Origin: Pantoea rodasii
Lineage (GTDB): Bacteria > Pseudomonadota > Gammaproteobacteria > Enterobacterales > Enterobacteriaceae
NCBI RefSeq assembly: GCF_002095465.1
Contig: NZ_MLFP01000020.1
Coordinates: forward strand, 1 to 64,000
DNA length: 64,000 nucleotides
Reading direction: 5' to 3'
Shown: piece after piece, positions 34,724 to 43,343 of the stretch
How the letters are laid out: the number at the start of each line of letters is the position of its first letter
Numbering within the stretch: the stretch's first letter is position 1
Made by a program: the position numbers and the translations under genes
The notes under the pieces: generated by a model
The model's input: only the letters and a program-made list of their open reading frames with translations
Databases searched by the model: none
Told to the model about the DNA's origin: nothing

Positions 34724-35452
34724 ATGAATCGTAGAGAAGCACTCTTTTCTCTCAGTTCTCTGGTTGCCACGCTGACCGTCGCGCCGAAACTGAGTGCTAA
34801 AGAACTCCATAACGTCCCACTTGAGACGAAGTTAACGCCTGATGCCCTGCCCGTTCCGGCGATGCAAGGGGGCTATCGCGTACTGACCAATGAGACCGAT
34901 CGTAAAAATCTGTCCGCTATTTTTGACCGCTTGATTCCCGCAGATGATCTCGGTCCTTCGGCCAGCGAAGAGGGCGCCATCGAGTTCATCGACGATCAGT
35001 TAGCAGGAGATTACGGCTCCGGTGCCGCACTTTATCTTCAAGGACCGTTACGTCCTGAAAATGAAGAAAAATTAATGGGAAGTCCGCAATTTATGACCTC
35101 CCCGCGTGAACGTTATCTTAGCGGTTTACAGGCACTCGAAGCCTGGTCTCAGGTTAATCATCACGCCTCCTTCTTCACCCTGGACACCAAAGCCATCGAT
35201 GCCTTTCTCGAACAAATGGAAGCGGGAAAAATCAATCTCGGCCGTGAAGTGAACAGCCAGGCTTTCTTCGAACTGATGCTGCAGAACGTGCGTGAAAGTT
35301 ACCTCGCGGATCCGCTCTATGGCGGCAATAAGACCATGGCGGGATGGAAAATGATTGGTTTCCCGGGCGCGCGTTACGACTACCGCCAGTACGTGGATCG
35401 TCGCGGTGAAAATCTAAAACTAATTCCTGTAAGCCTAATTCCTAAAGATTGA
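34724..35452 (+). CDS. gluconate 2-dehydrogenase-type subunit 3 (small subunit)
   Basis: 242 residues. The N-terminus MNRREALFSLSSLVATLTVA is a twin-arginine signal (NRREALF, then a hydrophobic stretch), and the body has the family pattern LSAIFDRLIPADDLGPSASEEGAIEFIDDQL and GYPGARYDYRQYVD-like FPGARYDYRQYVD. In these periplasmic complexes the small subunit carries the Tat signal and escorts the folded flavin subunit across the membrane. AAGGAAATAAG precedes ATG. First gene of a three-gene operon. Confidence 0.92.
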   Translation: MNRREALFSLSSLVATLTVAPKLSAKELHNVPLETKLTPDALPVPAMQGGYRVLTNETDRKNLSAIFDRLIPADDLGPSASEEGAIEFIDDQLAGDYGSGAALYLQGPLRPENEEKLMGSPQFMTSPRERYLSGLQALEAWSQVNHHASFFTLDTKAIDAFLEQMEAGKINLGREVNSQAFFELMLQNVRESYLADPLYGGNKTMAGWKMIGFPGARYDYRQYVDRRGENLKLIPVSLIPKD

Positions 35453-35469
35453 TTGTCGGAGCTGAGTGA

Positions 35470-37239
35470 ATGTCGCAAATAAGAAATAAAACCGACGTAG
35501 TTATTGTCGGATTAGGCTGGGCCGGTTCAGTGATGGCCGAAGAGTTAACCCGCGCGGGTCTGAATGTCGTCGCCATTGAACGCGGAGCCTGGCGTGATAC
35601 TTCTACCGATTTTCCGGTCGCGGTAGATCCCGATGAACTGCGCTGGCACACGCGCCGTCAGTTATTGCAGCCGATGAGCGTTGAAACCACCACTTTCCGT
35701 AATAACACCCAGCAGCAAGCGGCCCCGGTGCGCAATTGGTCCGCTTATCAGTTCGGCTGGAATGTGGGCGGCGCAGGCACGCACTGGGCGGGGATGTCAT
35801 GGCGCTTCACGCCGTGGGATTTCGAAGTCGCCACTCGAACCCGTGAGCGCTATGGCGCGAGTAAGATGAAAGATCTGCAGTTGCAGGACTGGGGCGTGAC
35901 CTATGACGAAATGGAACCCTATTACGATCGCTTCGAGCGAATTGCCGGCACCTCGGGCATTGCGGGAAACCTTAAGGGTGTAGCTCAACCCAACGGTAAC
36001 GTTTTTGAGGGACCGCGCAGTCGCGATTACCCCACTCCACCGTTGAAAGATACCCACTGGTTGCGCAAATACCGCACCACCACCCAGGATATGGGCTTTC
36101 ATCCTTTCACCATTCCCGCCGGGAACCTGTCGCAATCCTACGTCAACCCACTGGGTGTCACCATGGGTCCTTGTACGTATTGCGGATTCTGTGACTTCCA
36201 TGGCTGCGGAAACTTCAGTAAATCATCACCACAGGCCTGTATTTTACCGGTGTTAATGCGACGCCCTAACTTCACCGTGTTGACTGAAACGGAAGTGTTG
36301 CAGGTCGTCAAACATGACGATGGTAAAACCGCTAAAGGCGTTCGATTTATTACTAAAGAAGGTGTTGAAGGCTTCCAACCGGCGGATGTGGTGTGTATCA
36401 CCGCATACCAGATGGATAACGTGCGCATGATGCTGCTGTCAAAAATCGGCGAACCTTATAATCCTGAAACCGGTAAAGGCACCATTGGCCGCAACTATAA
36501 CTATCAGAGTTGTTCGTCCGTCACGGGCTTCTTTGATGGTGAGTTCATGAACCCGTTCATTGGCGGTGGTGCGCTGGCAGTGCAGATTGATGACTTCAAT
36601 GGCGACAACTTCGATCACTCCCATCTCGATTTCATCGGCGGTGCCGGCATCATGGCCTACAACACCGATGGTCGCCCCATCCAGCATATGGATAGCCTGC
36701 GCAGTGGCACCAAACGCTGGGGCAGCGAGTGGAAAGCCGGTTACGCGCGCGATTATCAAACCGCTGCGACCGTATTCTGCCAGGGCACGTCAATGCCCGT
36801 GCGCGGCGCTTATCTCGATCTCGATCCTGAATACAAAGATCGCCACGGACAGCCGTTACTCCGCGTGACCTTCGACTGGAATCAGAATGATATCAACATG
36901 GTCAACTACGTCACGGATAAGGCGAAGGCGATCATGAAACAGGCCGGGCCCACTACCACCATTTTCGAGCGTCAAACCGACACCAGCTGGAACCCCTACT
37001 TGCAGGAGAGTTCACACACCATCGGTGGCGCGGTGATGGGCGCAGATCCCACCACGTCGGCGGTCAATCCCTGGCTACAGAGCTGGGATGTTCACAACGT
37101 GTTTGTGGTTGGCGCGTCCGCATTCCCGAATAACGGCGGATACAACCCTACGATAACCGTTGGCGCACTGGCCGTTCGTGCGGCACAGGCTATCCATCAG
37201 ACCTATATCAAAAATCCTGCTCCGTTGGTAAAGGCGTAA
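35470..37239 (+). CDS. gluconate 2-dehydrogenase-type flavoprotein (GMC oxidoreductase)
   Basis: 589 residues. The FAD-binding VVIVGLGWAGSVMAEEL motif (GxGxxG) is at residues about 11-27 with the acidic end of strand 2 in VVAIERG; GGAGTHWAGMSWRF and the C-terminal SSHTIGGAVMGADP and VVGASAFPNNGGYNPT are the GMC catalytic and FAD-binding parts. Four Cys cluster in CTYCGFCDFHGCG near residue 235, as in the iron-sulfur or structural site of this subfamily. It oxidises gluconate, 2-ketogluconate or a related sugar acid in the periplasm and passes electrons to the cytochrome subunit. It has no signal of its own. Confidence 0.94.
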   Translation: MSQIRNKTDVVIVGLGWAGSVMAEELTRAGLNVVAIERGAWRDTSTDFPVAVDPDELRWHTRRQLLQPMSVETTTFRNNTQQQAAPVRNWSAYQFGWNVGGAGTHWAGMSWRFTPWDFEVATRTRERYGASKMKDLQLQDWGVTYDEMEPYYDRFERIAGTSGIAGNLKGVAQPNGNVFEGPRSRDYPTPPLKDTHWLRKYRTTTQDMGFHPFTIPAGNLSQSYVNPLGVTMGPCTYCGFCDFHGCGNFSKSSPQACILPVLMRRPNFTVLTETEVLQVVKHDDGKTAKGVRFITKEGVEGFQPADVVCITAYQMDNVRMMLLSKIGEPYNPETGKGTIGRNYNYQSCSSVTGFFDGEFMNPFIGGGALAVQIDDFNGDNFDHSHLDFIGGAGIMAYNTDGRPIQHMDSLRSGTKRWGSEWKAGYARDYQTAATVFCQGTSMPVRGAYLDLDPEYKDRHGQPLLRVTFDWNQNDINMVNYVTDKAKAIMKQAGPTTTIFERQTDTSWNPYLQESSHTIGGAVMGADPTTSAVNPWLQSWDVHNVFVVGASAFPNNGGYNPTITVGALAVRAAQAIHQTYIKNPAPLVKA

Positions 37240-37243
37240 TCAG

Positions 37244-38587
37244 ATGAGTGCAAAAAAGAAAATTGCCTATAGCCTTGCGGGGCTGGCCGTCATAGCCGGA
37301 ATCGGACTGTTTGGCGGACTATGGGTTGTCATGGACAGTGCGCGCTCGGATGTGGCCGAGACCAAAACAGCACTGGCTGATTTTAAAAGCAACGATGCCG
37401 ACGCCATCAAGCGTGGTGAGTATGTCATGCGCTTGAGCGATTGTGCGGCCTGTCATGAACAGAGTTTCTCTGGCGGCTACAAAATCAATACGCCTTTTGG
37501 TGAGTTACAAACGTCGAATATCACTCCAGACCGTGAGACCGGCATTGGTAACATGACAGAGCATGATTTCTTCAATGCTGTCCGTCTGGGTCGGGGGGAT
37601 AAAGGCTTCTTGTATCCGGCCATGCCTTATACGGCATACGCCAAGTTAAGCGATCAAGACATGCATGACCTCTGGGCCTACATGTCGACTCTCAAGCCCG
37701 TAAAAAACAAGATTGATGAAAATGGCGGCATGCATTTCCCGTACAACATCCGCCTTGCCATGGTCGGCTGGAATTTGCTGTTCTTTGATAACAGCGGTTT
37801 CAAGCCTGAAACTTTGAAGACCTCAAGCATCAGTCCTGAACAACTCGATGTGATCAACCGGGGTAAATATCTGGTGGATGGCCCGGCGCACTGCAGTGTT
37901 TGTCACACCGCGCGTAACGCTTTGGGCGGTGAGATAGGCAGCAAATATCTGCAGGGTGGCAATCTCGGTATCTGGTATGCACCGGATATTACGCCAAACC
38001 CACACGTTGGGATCGGTAACTGGAGCAATCAGCAGATCGCGGATTACCTGAAAACCGGCTCTGAAGGCAAAAGCGTCGCCGCCGGTCCGATGGCGGAAGC
38101 GGTTGAACATTCGATGCAGTATTTCAACAACGACGATTTGCAAGCGATAGCCGTCTATCTGAAGCAGCTTCCGGCTTCTGCGGCCGCCGCACCCGCGGGT
38201 TTCGCCATGGATCCACAAGGTAAGAGCCGTGCTGCACTCTCTTACGAAGTGAACTGTACCGCCTGTCATGGTGTGAATGGGGAAGGTATCAAAGGGATGG
38301 TGCCCGCCTTCGCGGCAAACCAATCCATGTTGAACGACCCGACCAATATGATAACGGCAATGCTTAATGGCACACGTGCCGCGAGCACCGCCGAGCGACC
38401 AACGGCTGCAGGCATGCCTGCTTTCGACTGGAAGCTGGACGATCAGCAGATGGCGGATGTACTCAACTATGTGAGAAATTCCTGGGGCAACCAGGCCAGT
38501 GAAGTTACGCCTCAGCAGGTTGCTGAAATGCGTAAACAAACAGGCTCTCAACAGAAACTGACTCACCCGACTCTGGCGCAGAACTAA
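37244..38587 (+). CDS. triheme cytochrome c subunit of the dehydrogenase
   Basis: 447 residues with an uncleaved-looking N-terminal membrane segment (IAYSLAGLAVIAGIGLFGGL) and three CxxCH heme sites: CAACH at 67-71, CSVCH at about 217, CTACH at about 338. Distal Met ligands are probable in each domain (for example MPAF and MPYT). This is the standard cytochrome partner of gluconate and alcohol dehydrogenases, carrying electrons to ubiquinone. It begins two bases after the flavoprotein gene ends (37239) and closes the operon, followed by a terminator. Confidence 0.94.
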   Translation: MSAKKKIAYSLAGLAVIAGIGLFGGLWVVMDSARSDVAETKTALADFKSNDADAIKRGEYVMRLSDCAACHEQSFSGGYKINTPFGELQTSNITPDRETGIGNMTEHDFFNAVRLGRGDKGFLYPAMPYTAYAKLSDQDMHDLWAYMSTLKPVKNKIDENGGMHFPYNIRLAMVGWNLLFFDNSGFKPETLKTSSISPEQLDVINRGKYLVDGPAHCSVCHTARNALGGEIGSKYLQGGNLGIWYAPDITPNPHVGIGNWSNQQIADYLKTGSEGKSVAAGPMAEAVEHSMQYFNNDDLQAIAVYLKQLPASAAAAPAGFAMDPQGKSRAALSYEVNCTACHGVNGEGIKGMVPAFAANQSMLNDPTNMITAMLNGTRAASTAERPTAAGMPAFDWKLDDQQMADVLNYVRNSWGNQASEVTPQQVAEMRKQTGSQQKLTHPTLAQN

Positions 38588-38593
38588 GTCGCA

Positions 38594-38622
38594 AACAGGC
38601 ACCTTCTCGGTGCCTGTTTTTT
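38594..38622 (+). terminator. intrinsic terminator of dehydrogenase operon
   Basis: AACAGGCACC and GGTGCCTGTT, perfect 10-base arms, 5-base loop, followed by further T residues. Confidence 0.9.
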
Positions 38623-38791
38623 AGCTCTGACCAAACGTCGATCTGACGAAAATTCAAATCACAATCTCAATGAGATTCCCATCAGGTCACGAATAATCGC
38701 CTTCGCCTGTCACCCGAGGCGCGCTCATACCAGACGTAAAACCGGTGTATTCAACGCTGCCCAACATCTCAGCATATCTTTCATCCAGAGA

Positions 38792-39010
38792 TTACCGTTG
38801 CCGACGCGCTCTCAGCATCGCATGCCTTAACTGCCTGACATCTTGTTGCACCCAGCAGCGGCATGAAAGCGGTGCATCATCGTCAACCGCGGCGGGCAGT
38901 GGCACTTTTTCTATCGTGCCTCGATTGCAGATCGCGCACGCCAGCGTAGCGGGGGGTACGCCAATATAGCGCGCCATCTCCGGCAAGGTCATTAGGGAAC
39001 CGGGCATCAT
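38792..39010 (-). CDS. small helix-turn-helix protein
   Basis: 72 residues (71 from the second ATG) preceded by GAGGAGGTT, one of the strongest ribosome sites in the window. LMTLPEMARYIGVPPATLAC looks like an excisionase/AlpA-like winged helix, followed by AICNRGTIEKVPLP and two Cys pairs' worth of cysteines (CAIC, CRC). The gene stands apart, in neither neighbouring operon. It may be a small phage- or plasmid-derived DNA-binding protein. Function unknown. Confidence 0.65.
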   Translation of the reverse strand: MMPGSLMTLPEMARYIGVPPATLACAICNRGTIEKVPLPAAVDDDAPLSCRCWVQQDVRQLRHAMLRARRQR

Positions 39011-39111
39011 AACCTCCTCATCGCATCAGAATTACCTTCCATGGTTGAGCAGCGCTGAGTGGCGTTTTATGATCGCGATCAGGTGGTCGATTAATTTAGG
39101 TTAAAAAATAA

Positions 39112-39603
39112 TCACAGCGTCATCAGCATCTCATGCCACGCCATACCGCCGTGGTCGGAATCCGAAGGTTTGATGTACTGATAGCCAAACTTTTTATACA
39201 AATCGACGTGATGGGTTTTACACATCAGGTGAAGGGTCTGTTTGTTCATTTCTTTCATGATGGCAATAAACTGCTGCATCATCAGTGTGGCATAACCTTT
39301 ACCCTGATAGTTCGGATCGAGCACCACCGACATGATCACCACGTTAGGTGCGGCGGCATCGTGCCCGACCAACTCCTTGAACGCTTCATCAGACATCACC
39401 ACATCCCAGGCGCACCCGGCGTTAATAAAGCCAGCAATTTCGCCATCAATTTCCAGGCACATAAAGCCCTGCGGATACTGCGCAATGCGAGTGGCAATTT
39501 TCTCGCGCGTGGCGGCTTCGTCGCCTTCATAGGCTTCAGTTTCAATAATAAAGCAACGATCGACATCGGCGGGGGTGGCACTGCGGAACATCAATTTCGA
39601 CAC
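39112..39603 (-). CDS. GNAT family N-acetyltransferase
   Basis: 163 residues starting at GTG with AGAGGT upstream. The acetyl-CoA-binding motif A is VVLDPNYQGKGYATLMMQQF (about residues 95-115; Q/RxxGxG/A pattern QGKGYA), motif B ends LYKKFGYQYI. These proteins acetylate amines on small molecules or proteins; the substrate is not evident. Located between the small HTH gene and the Gfo/Idh/MocA gene, same strand, about 100 bases from each. Confidence 0.88.
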   Translation of the reverse strand: MSKLMFRSATPADVDRCFIIETEAYEGDEAATREKIATRIAQYPQGFMCLEIDGEIAGFINAGCAWDVVMSDEAFKELVGHDAAAPNVVIMSVVLDPNYQGKGYATLMMQQFIAIMKEMNKQTLHLMCKTHHVDLYKKFGYQYIKPSDSDHGGMAWHEMLMTL

Positions 39604-39704
39604 AACAGACCTCTAAATATAACGTTTTGTGGTCGCTATTTTAGCAGGATGCCATGTGAAAAGTGGGAGAGATAAGCGCGCTGCCTTACAGCAGCGCCAC
39701 AGTT

Positions 39705-40730
39705 TTATTTCACATCCACTACGCGGTTTTCCTTCGCGCTAATAAATGCGGCATCCAGCACGGCCAGCACTTCGATCGCTTGCTCAGCAGTGACCGGAGG
39801 TTGAGAGCCATTACGCACCGCATCGGCAAAGGCTTCGTAATAGGCGTGATAGGCTCCTTGCTCCGAAGGAACGCGCTCGCTGCCCTGTGCGGTGTTCAGC
39901 GAGCCCCAGTTTGATTCAGCCTCATAGCCCCAGCCAGCCAAATCGTCAGCGGGACGTTGACCGGCAAAGATCGCCCGAACCTGAACATCCGTTCCGTAAG
40001 AAGTAAAGCTGCCCTTCTCGCCGTATACACGCAGCTCACGGGCAGCCAGATGGTTGATTTTGCTGGAAGAGACGTATGAGTGGCTACCGTTAGCGTGGGT
40101 CAGCGTCAGGTAAAAACTGGCATCGGTTGGGCCTTCGGCCACTTCAACAATATCCAGCTGGGCATACACGGACTTCACTGGCCCCAACAGCCATATGGCT
40201 TGATCGACTAAATGGCTGCCCATGTCACGCAGCAATCCGCCGGTTGGACCGCCTTCCAGCGTGTGCGGCTCGTCCAAATCCATACGGTTATGTAAGCGCC
40301 AAACCTTGCCCAAACGCTGCTGTTCGATCACTTTCTTTAGCGTCTGCATATCGGCGTCAAAGCGACGATTATGATAAGCCCCCAGCACCACGCCTTTCAC
40401 CTTTGCTGCTGCCGCCAGTTCGCGTCCGGTTTTGGCATCCGGGGCAAAGGGTTTATCGGCTATGACCGATACACCCGCCTCAATCGCTTCCAGCACTAAC
40501 TCGCGGCGCGTGTGCGGCGGAGTGGTGATAGTCACGATATCAATGCCCGCCGCCAGCATGGCGCTCAGGCTCGGATAGACCGGCACGTCCGGGAAGTCGG
40601 CTTGTACTTTAGCGATAGTGGCGGGCGCACGGGCGACGATCCCAGCCAGTTCCAGCCCTTGTGCTGCGGCAATAAAGGGGGCGTGAAAGTTTTTCCCGCC
40701 CGTTCCGTAGCCTACAATTCCGATTTTCAT
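39705..40730 (-). CDS. Gfo/Idh/MocA family oxidoreductase
   Basis: 341 residues with an NAD(P)-binding Rossmann N-terminus (IGIVGYGTGGKNFHAPFIAA, GxGxxG with His-Ala-Pro as in the YvaA/scyllo-inositol-dehydrogenase-like branch), the EKP-type motif as DKPFAPDAKTG near residue 95, and the substrate-facing LLRDMGSHLVDQAIWL (DMGxHxxD) near 175. It oxidises or reduces a polyol or sugar with NAD(P). GGAGG precedes ATG. Single gene or loosely linked to the GNAT gene. Confidence 0.9.
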   Translation of the reverse strand: MKIGIVGYGTGGKNFHAPFIAAAQGLELAGIVARAPATIAKVQADFPDVPVYPSLSAMLAAGIDIVTITTPPHTRRELVLEAIEAGVSVIADKPFAPDAKTGRELAAAAKVKGVVLGAYHNRRFDADMQTLKKVIEQQRLGKVWRLHNRMDLDEPHTLEGGPTGGLLRDMGSHLVDQAIWLLGPVKSVYAQLDIVEVAEGPTDASFYLTLTHANGSHSYVSSSKINHLAARELRVYGEKGSFTSYGTDVQVRAIFAGQRPADDLAGWGYEAESNWGSLNTAQGSERVPSEQGAYHAYYEAFADAVRNGSQPPVTAEQAIEVLAVLDAAFISAKENRVVDVK

Positions 40731-40849
40731 GCTGCCTCCGCGTGAGTATGAATAGCTTGGTTGCTGATATTAATAACATAATCGCAACAACCAAACGCGG
40801 TTACTGGCAGCAAAATGGCACAAAAATATCATTTTTTAAGAAAATGGCT

Positions 40850-42031
40850 CTATTGTGCCGCTGGGAAATTGCGCTTGATCGGTGCGAATGCATCGGCGTC
40901 TTTACCCAATAAGCGCTGAGGACGGAAATCAGCCAACAACTCGCTGGCGTGATCCTGCACCAACTCCTGCGCCACCAGCTTGCCAATCAAAGGCGACAGC
41001 GTAATGCCGCTGTGCGTGACCGCCACATACACACGCTGCTGCGGCGTCACGAAACCGATGGCAGGTAATCCGTCCGCGGGGCGTGCGCGTTGTCCAACAA
41101 CAATTTTCTCAATCTGTAATTCACCGGCGTCCGCAAACAGCGATTGATAGCGCTGGCGAAACTGACGCGCGATGTCACCCTCGGTGGAGGGCGGTGCAGC
41201 CGGATCCGCAAGGTCGTCCAGCGCCAGCGCCTGTAACAGCAAACGCCCACCGCCATCGGGCCGCACATTAAGCTGGGGTGAAATCAAATTAGCCGCCAAA
41301 GACAACGGCTGCGGTGCGGTCCGCGCCAGGAAGCTACAGGCCACCGCGTTGGGTTTGCTGGTATCGAGCAGGGCTAAATCAAGATCCAACGTATTGAGCA
41401 ATTGATTGGCCCAGCGTCCAGTGGCGATCACCACCCGATCGCCCTGCCACTGCTCGCCATTTGCCAGTTGCAAAGTGACGCCATCAGCCTGTTCGCTGAG
41501 GCTTTTGATGGCGTGCTGCTGATGCAATATTGCCCCATTGGCACGCGCTTCTGACCACAGCCGCGCCAGATACAGCGCCGGATGCAGCACCGATTCCGTG
41601 GGGAAGTGCCACACACTGCCGCTGACGGCCTGAGCACGCAGTTCAGGAATTTCGCGCTGTAACGCCTCTGACGTGACTTCGCGCGCCGGATAGCCTAAAG
41701 ATTGCAGTGAAGTGGCACGCTGCAGCAGCCGTTGCTGAGCCTCACCTTCTGCCGCCCACTCCCAGGTCCCGCTGGTTTCCAGCCAGCGCAAGCCATTCGG
41801 CTGCGAGCGCTGCAATTTAACGTGCTCTTCAATCGAAAGGGCATTGAGTTGATGGTAACTGAGGGGTTGTTTGCCATTAGAGTTGACCCACGCGAAGGTG
41901 GTACTGCTGGTGCCGGCACCAATATGCTGCTGTTCGAAAATCGTGACCTGCACACCCTGCAACGCTAATGCGCGCGCCACCGCTAATCCGATGACGCCGC
42001 CGCCAATAATTGCAATCTTTTGAGTTGTCAT
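40850..42031 (-). CDS. FAD-dependent oxidoreductase (amino-acid-oxidase-like, DadA type)
   Basis: 393 residues from the ATG at 42031, which follows CAGGAGCCATTC. The FAD motif IAIIGGGVIGLAVARALALQ (GxGxxG) is at residues about 6-25, with TIFEQ at the end of strand 2; GDRVVIATGRWANQLL is near residue 190 and the C-terminal YVAVTHSGITLSPLIGKLVAQ covers the second FAD site. This family oxidises amines and D-amino acids; the substrate is unknown. Followed on the same strand by nothing closely spaced; the preceding gene is a D-2-hydroxyacid dehydrogenase about 110 bases away. Confidence 0.88.
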   Translation of the reverse strand: MTTQKIAIIGGGVIGLAVARALALQGVQVTIFEQQHIGAGTSSTTFAWVNSNGKQPLSYHQLNALSIEEHVKLQRSQPNGLRWLETSGTWEWAAEGEAQQRLLQRATSLQSLGYPAREVTSEALQREIPELRAQAVSGSVWHFPTESVLHPALYLARLWSEARANGAILHQQHAIKSLSEQADGVTLQLANGEQWQGDRVVIATGRWANQLLNTLDLDLALLDTSKPNAVACSFLARTAPQPLSLAANLISPQLNVRPDGGGRLLLQALALDDLADPAAPPSTEGDIARQFRQRYQSLFADAGELQIEKIVVGQRARPADGLPAIGFVTPQQRVYVAVTHSGITLSPLIGKLVAQELVQDHASELLADFRPQRLLGKDADAFAPIKRNFPAAQ

Positions 42032-42147
42032 GAATGGCTCCTGAATGAATGCCATATCATAACAGCGTCCGCATGCAGAAATTGCAATGGCTAAATAACC
42101 ATTGTTGCGCAGGATATAAGGAAATCTTCTGTAGCCAGAAGACGTCT

Positions 42148-43089
42148 TTATACCGTGGTCAGCATTTTACCGTTTAAGAAAAAGGCGCGTAAATTATCCA
42201 GCACATTATTTGCCATGCCTTCACGGGTTTCATGGGTGGCACTGCCAATATGCGGAGTTAATAGCACATTATCCAGTTCACGCAGGGCGGGATGAATAAG
42301 CGGCTCCTGTGGGAAAACATCCAGCGCCGCGCCTTTGATCGTACCCTGTTGTAGCGCCTGAATCAGATCGCTTTCATTGACCACCGTGCCGCGTGCAATG
42401 TTGATCAACACGCCCTCTTTGCCTAATGCCTTCAGCACTTTTGCGTCCACCAGCTGAATATTTTCCGGGCTACCCGGCAACGCCAGCACCAGAAAATCAC
42501 TGAACGCGGCCAGTTGCTCAATGTTGTCGCAGCGCTGATATGCGACATCTTTCGCACTGCGCGCGGTATAAGCCACCTGCATGCCGAAAGCTTCGGCGCG
42601 GCGCGCAATCGCCAGACCTATTGCTCCTAACCCCGCGATGCCAATACGTTTTCCGCTGGCTTTACTGGAGAGTGATGCGCCGGTGGTTTCCCACGCGCCA
42701 GAACGCGCGAACTGATGGTTTGCCACCAGGTTGCGTGAAAAGGCCAACGTCAGGGTCATGGCTAAATCTGCTACGTCGTCGGTGAGGATATCGCTGGTAA
42801 TGCTGACCTGGATACCATGCGCCGCTGCATAATGCAGGTCGATGCGGTCGGTGCCCACGCCAAAAACGGCAATCGCTTTGCATACCGGCAACTGTTCCAA
42901 AATAGCGGTTTCCACACCCACATCGCCGCGCGTCACAATGGCCTGAATATCTTTGCCCTGCTGCTGAAGAAACAGCGCCGGGTCCTGCTGCTCATATAAG
43001 CGGTGGCAATGAAACTGCTGCGAGAGTTTTTCATCCAGCTGCGGCATCAGTGGCTGGATAATCAGAATCTGAGGTTGTGAAGAGGTCAT
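42148..43089 (-). CDS. D-isomer specific 2-hydroxyacid dehydrogenase (first copy)
   Basis: 313 residues. The nucleotide motif GIAGLGAIGLAIARRAEAFG is near residue 150; catalytic Arg is in NIARGTVVNE, Glu in VFPQEPL, His in LTPHIGSAT, the full catalytic triad set. The enzyme reduces a 2-ketoacid such as hydroxypyruvate, glyoxylate or 2-ketogluconate with NAD(P)H, which would fit the 2-ketosugar acids that the gluconate-type dehydrogenase would make. Leftward, next to the carotenoid promoter region. Confidence 0.9.
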   Translation of the reverse strand: MTSSQPQILIIQPLMPQLDEKLSQQFHCHRLYEQQDPALFLQQQGKDIQAIVTRGDVGVETAILEQLPVCKAIAVFGVGTDRIDLHYAAAHGIQVSITSDILTDDVADLAMTLTLAFSRNLVANHQFARSGAWETTGASLSSKASGKRIGIAGLGAIGLAIARRAEAFGMQVAYTARSAKDVAYQRCDNIEQLAAFSDFLVLALPGSPENIQLVDAKVLKALGKEGVLINIARGTVVNESDLIQALQQGTIKGAALDVFPQEPLIHPALRELDNVLLTPHIGSATHETREGMANNVLDNLRAFFLNGKMLTTV

Positions 43090-43204
43090 TTTATTTTCCC
43101 GGTGAACAGATATTTCCCATCAGCCTACCGGATGAATGCATGTTACGGCAGCGTTGTTACTTTTTTCGCTAATAAGATCACGTGGAAAGTGAAATTAATA
43201 CCGC

Positions 43205-43219
43205 AGCGAAAGTTTCGCT
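43205..43219. promoter_or_regulatory. palindrome in crtE upstream region
   Basis: AGCGAAA-G-TTTCGCT, perfect 7-base arms about 125 bases before the crtE start. A candidate operator for the carotenoid operon; the regulator is unknown. Confidence 0.4.
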
Positions 43220-43343
43220 TATTGACGGTATTGTTGAGCAAGTAGTTGAATCCAACCCGTTGCGATCGCTGGCGAACTCACCTTACGCAGTCTACGGTTA
43301 ATTAAAAAAACCATAACAATTCAACTAACCATGGAAAGCCACT

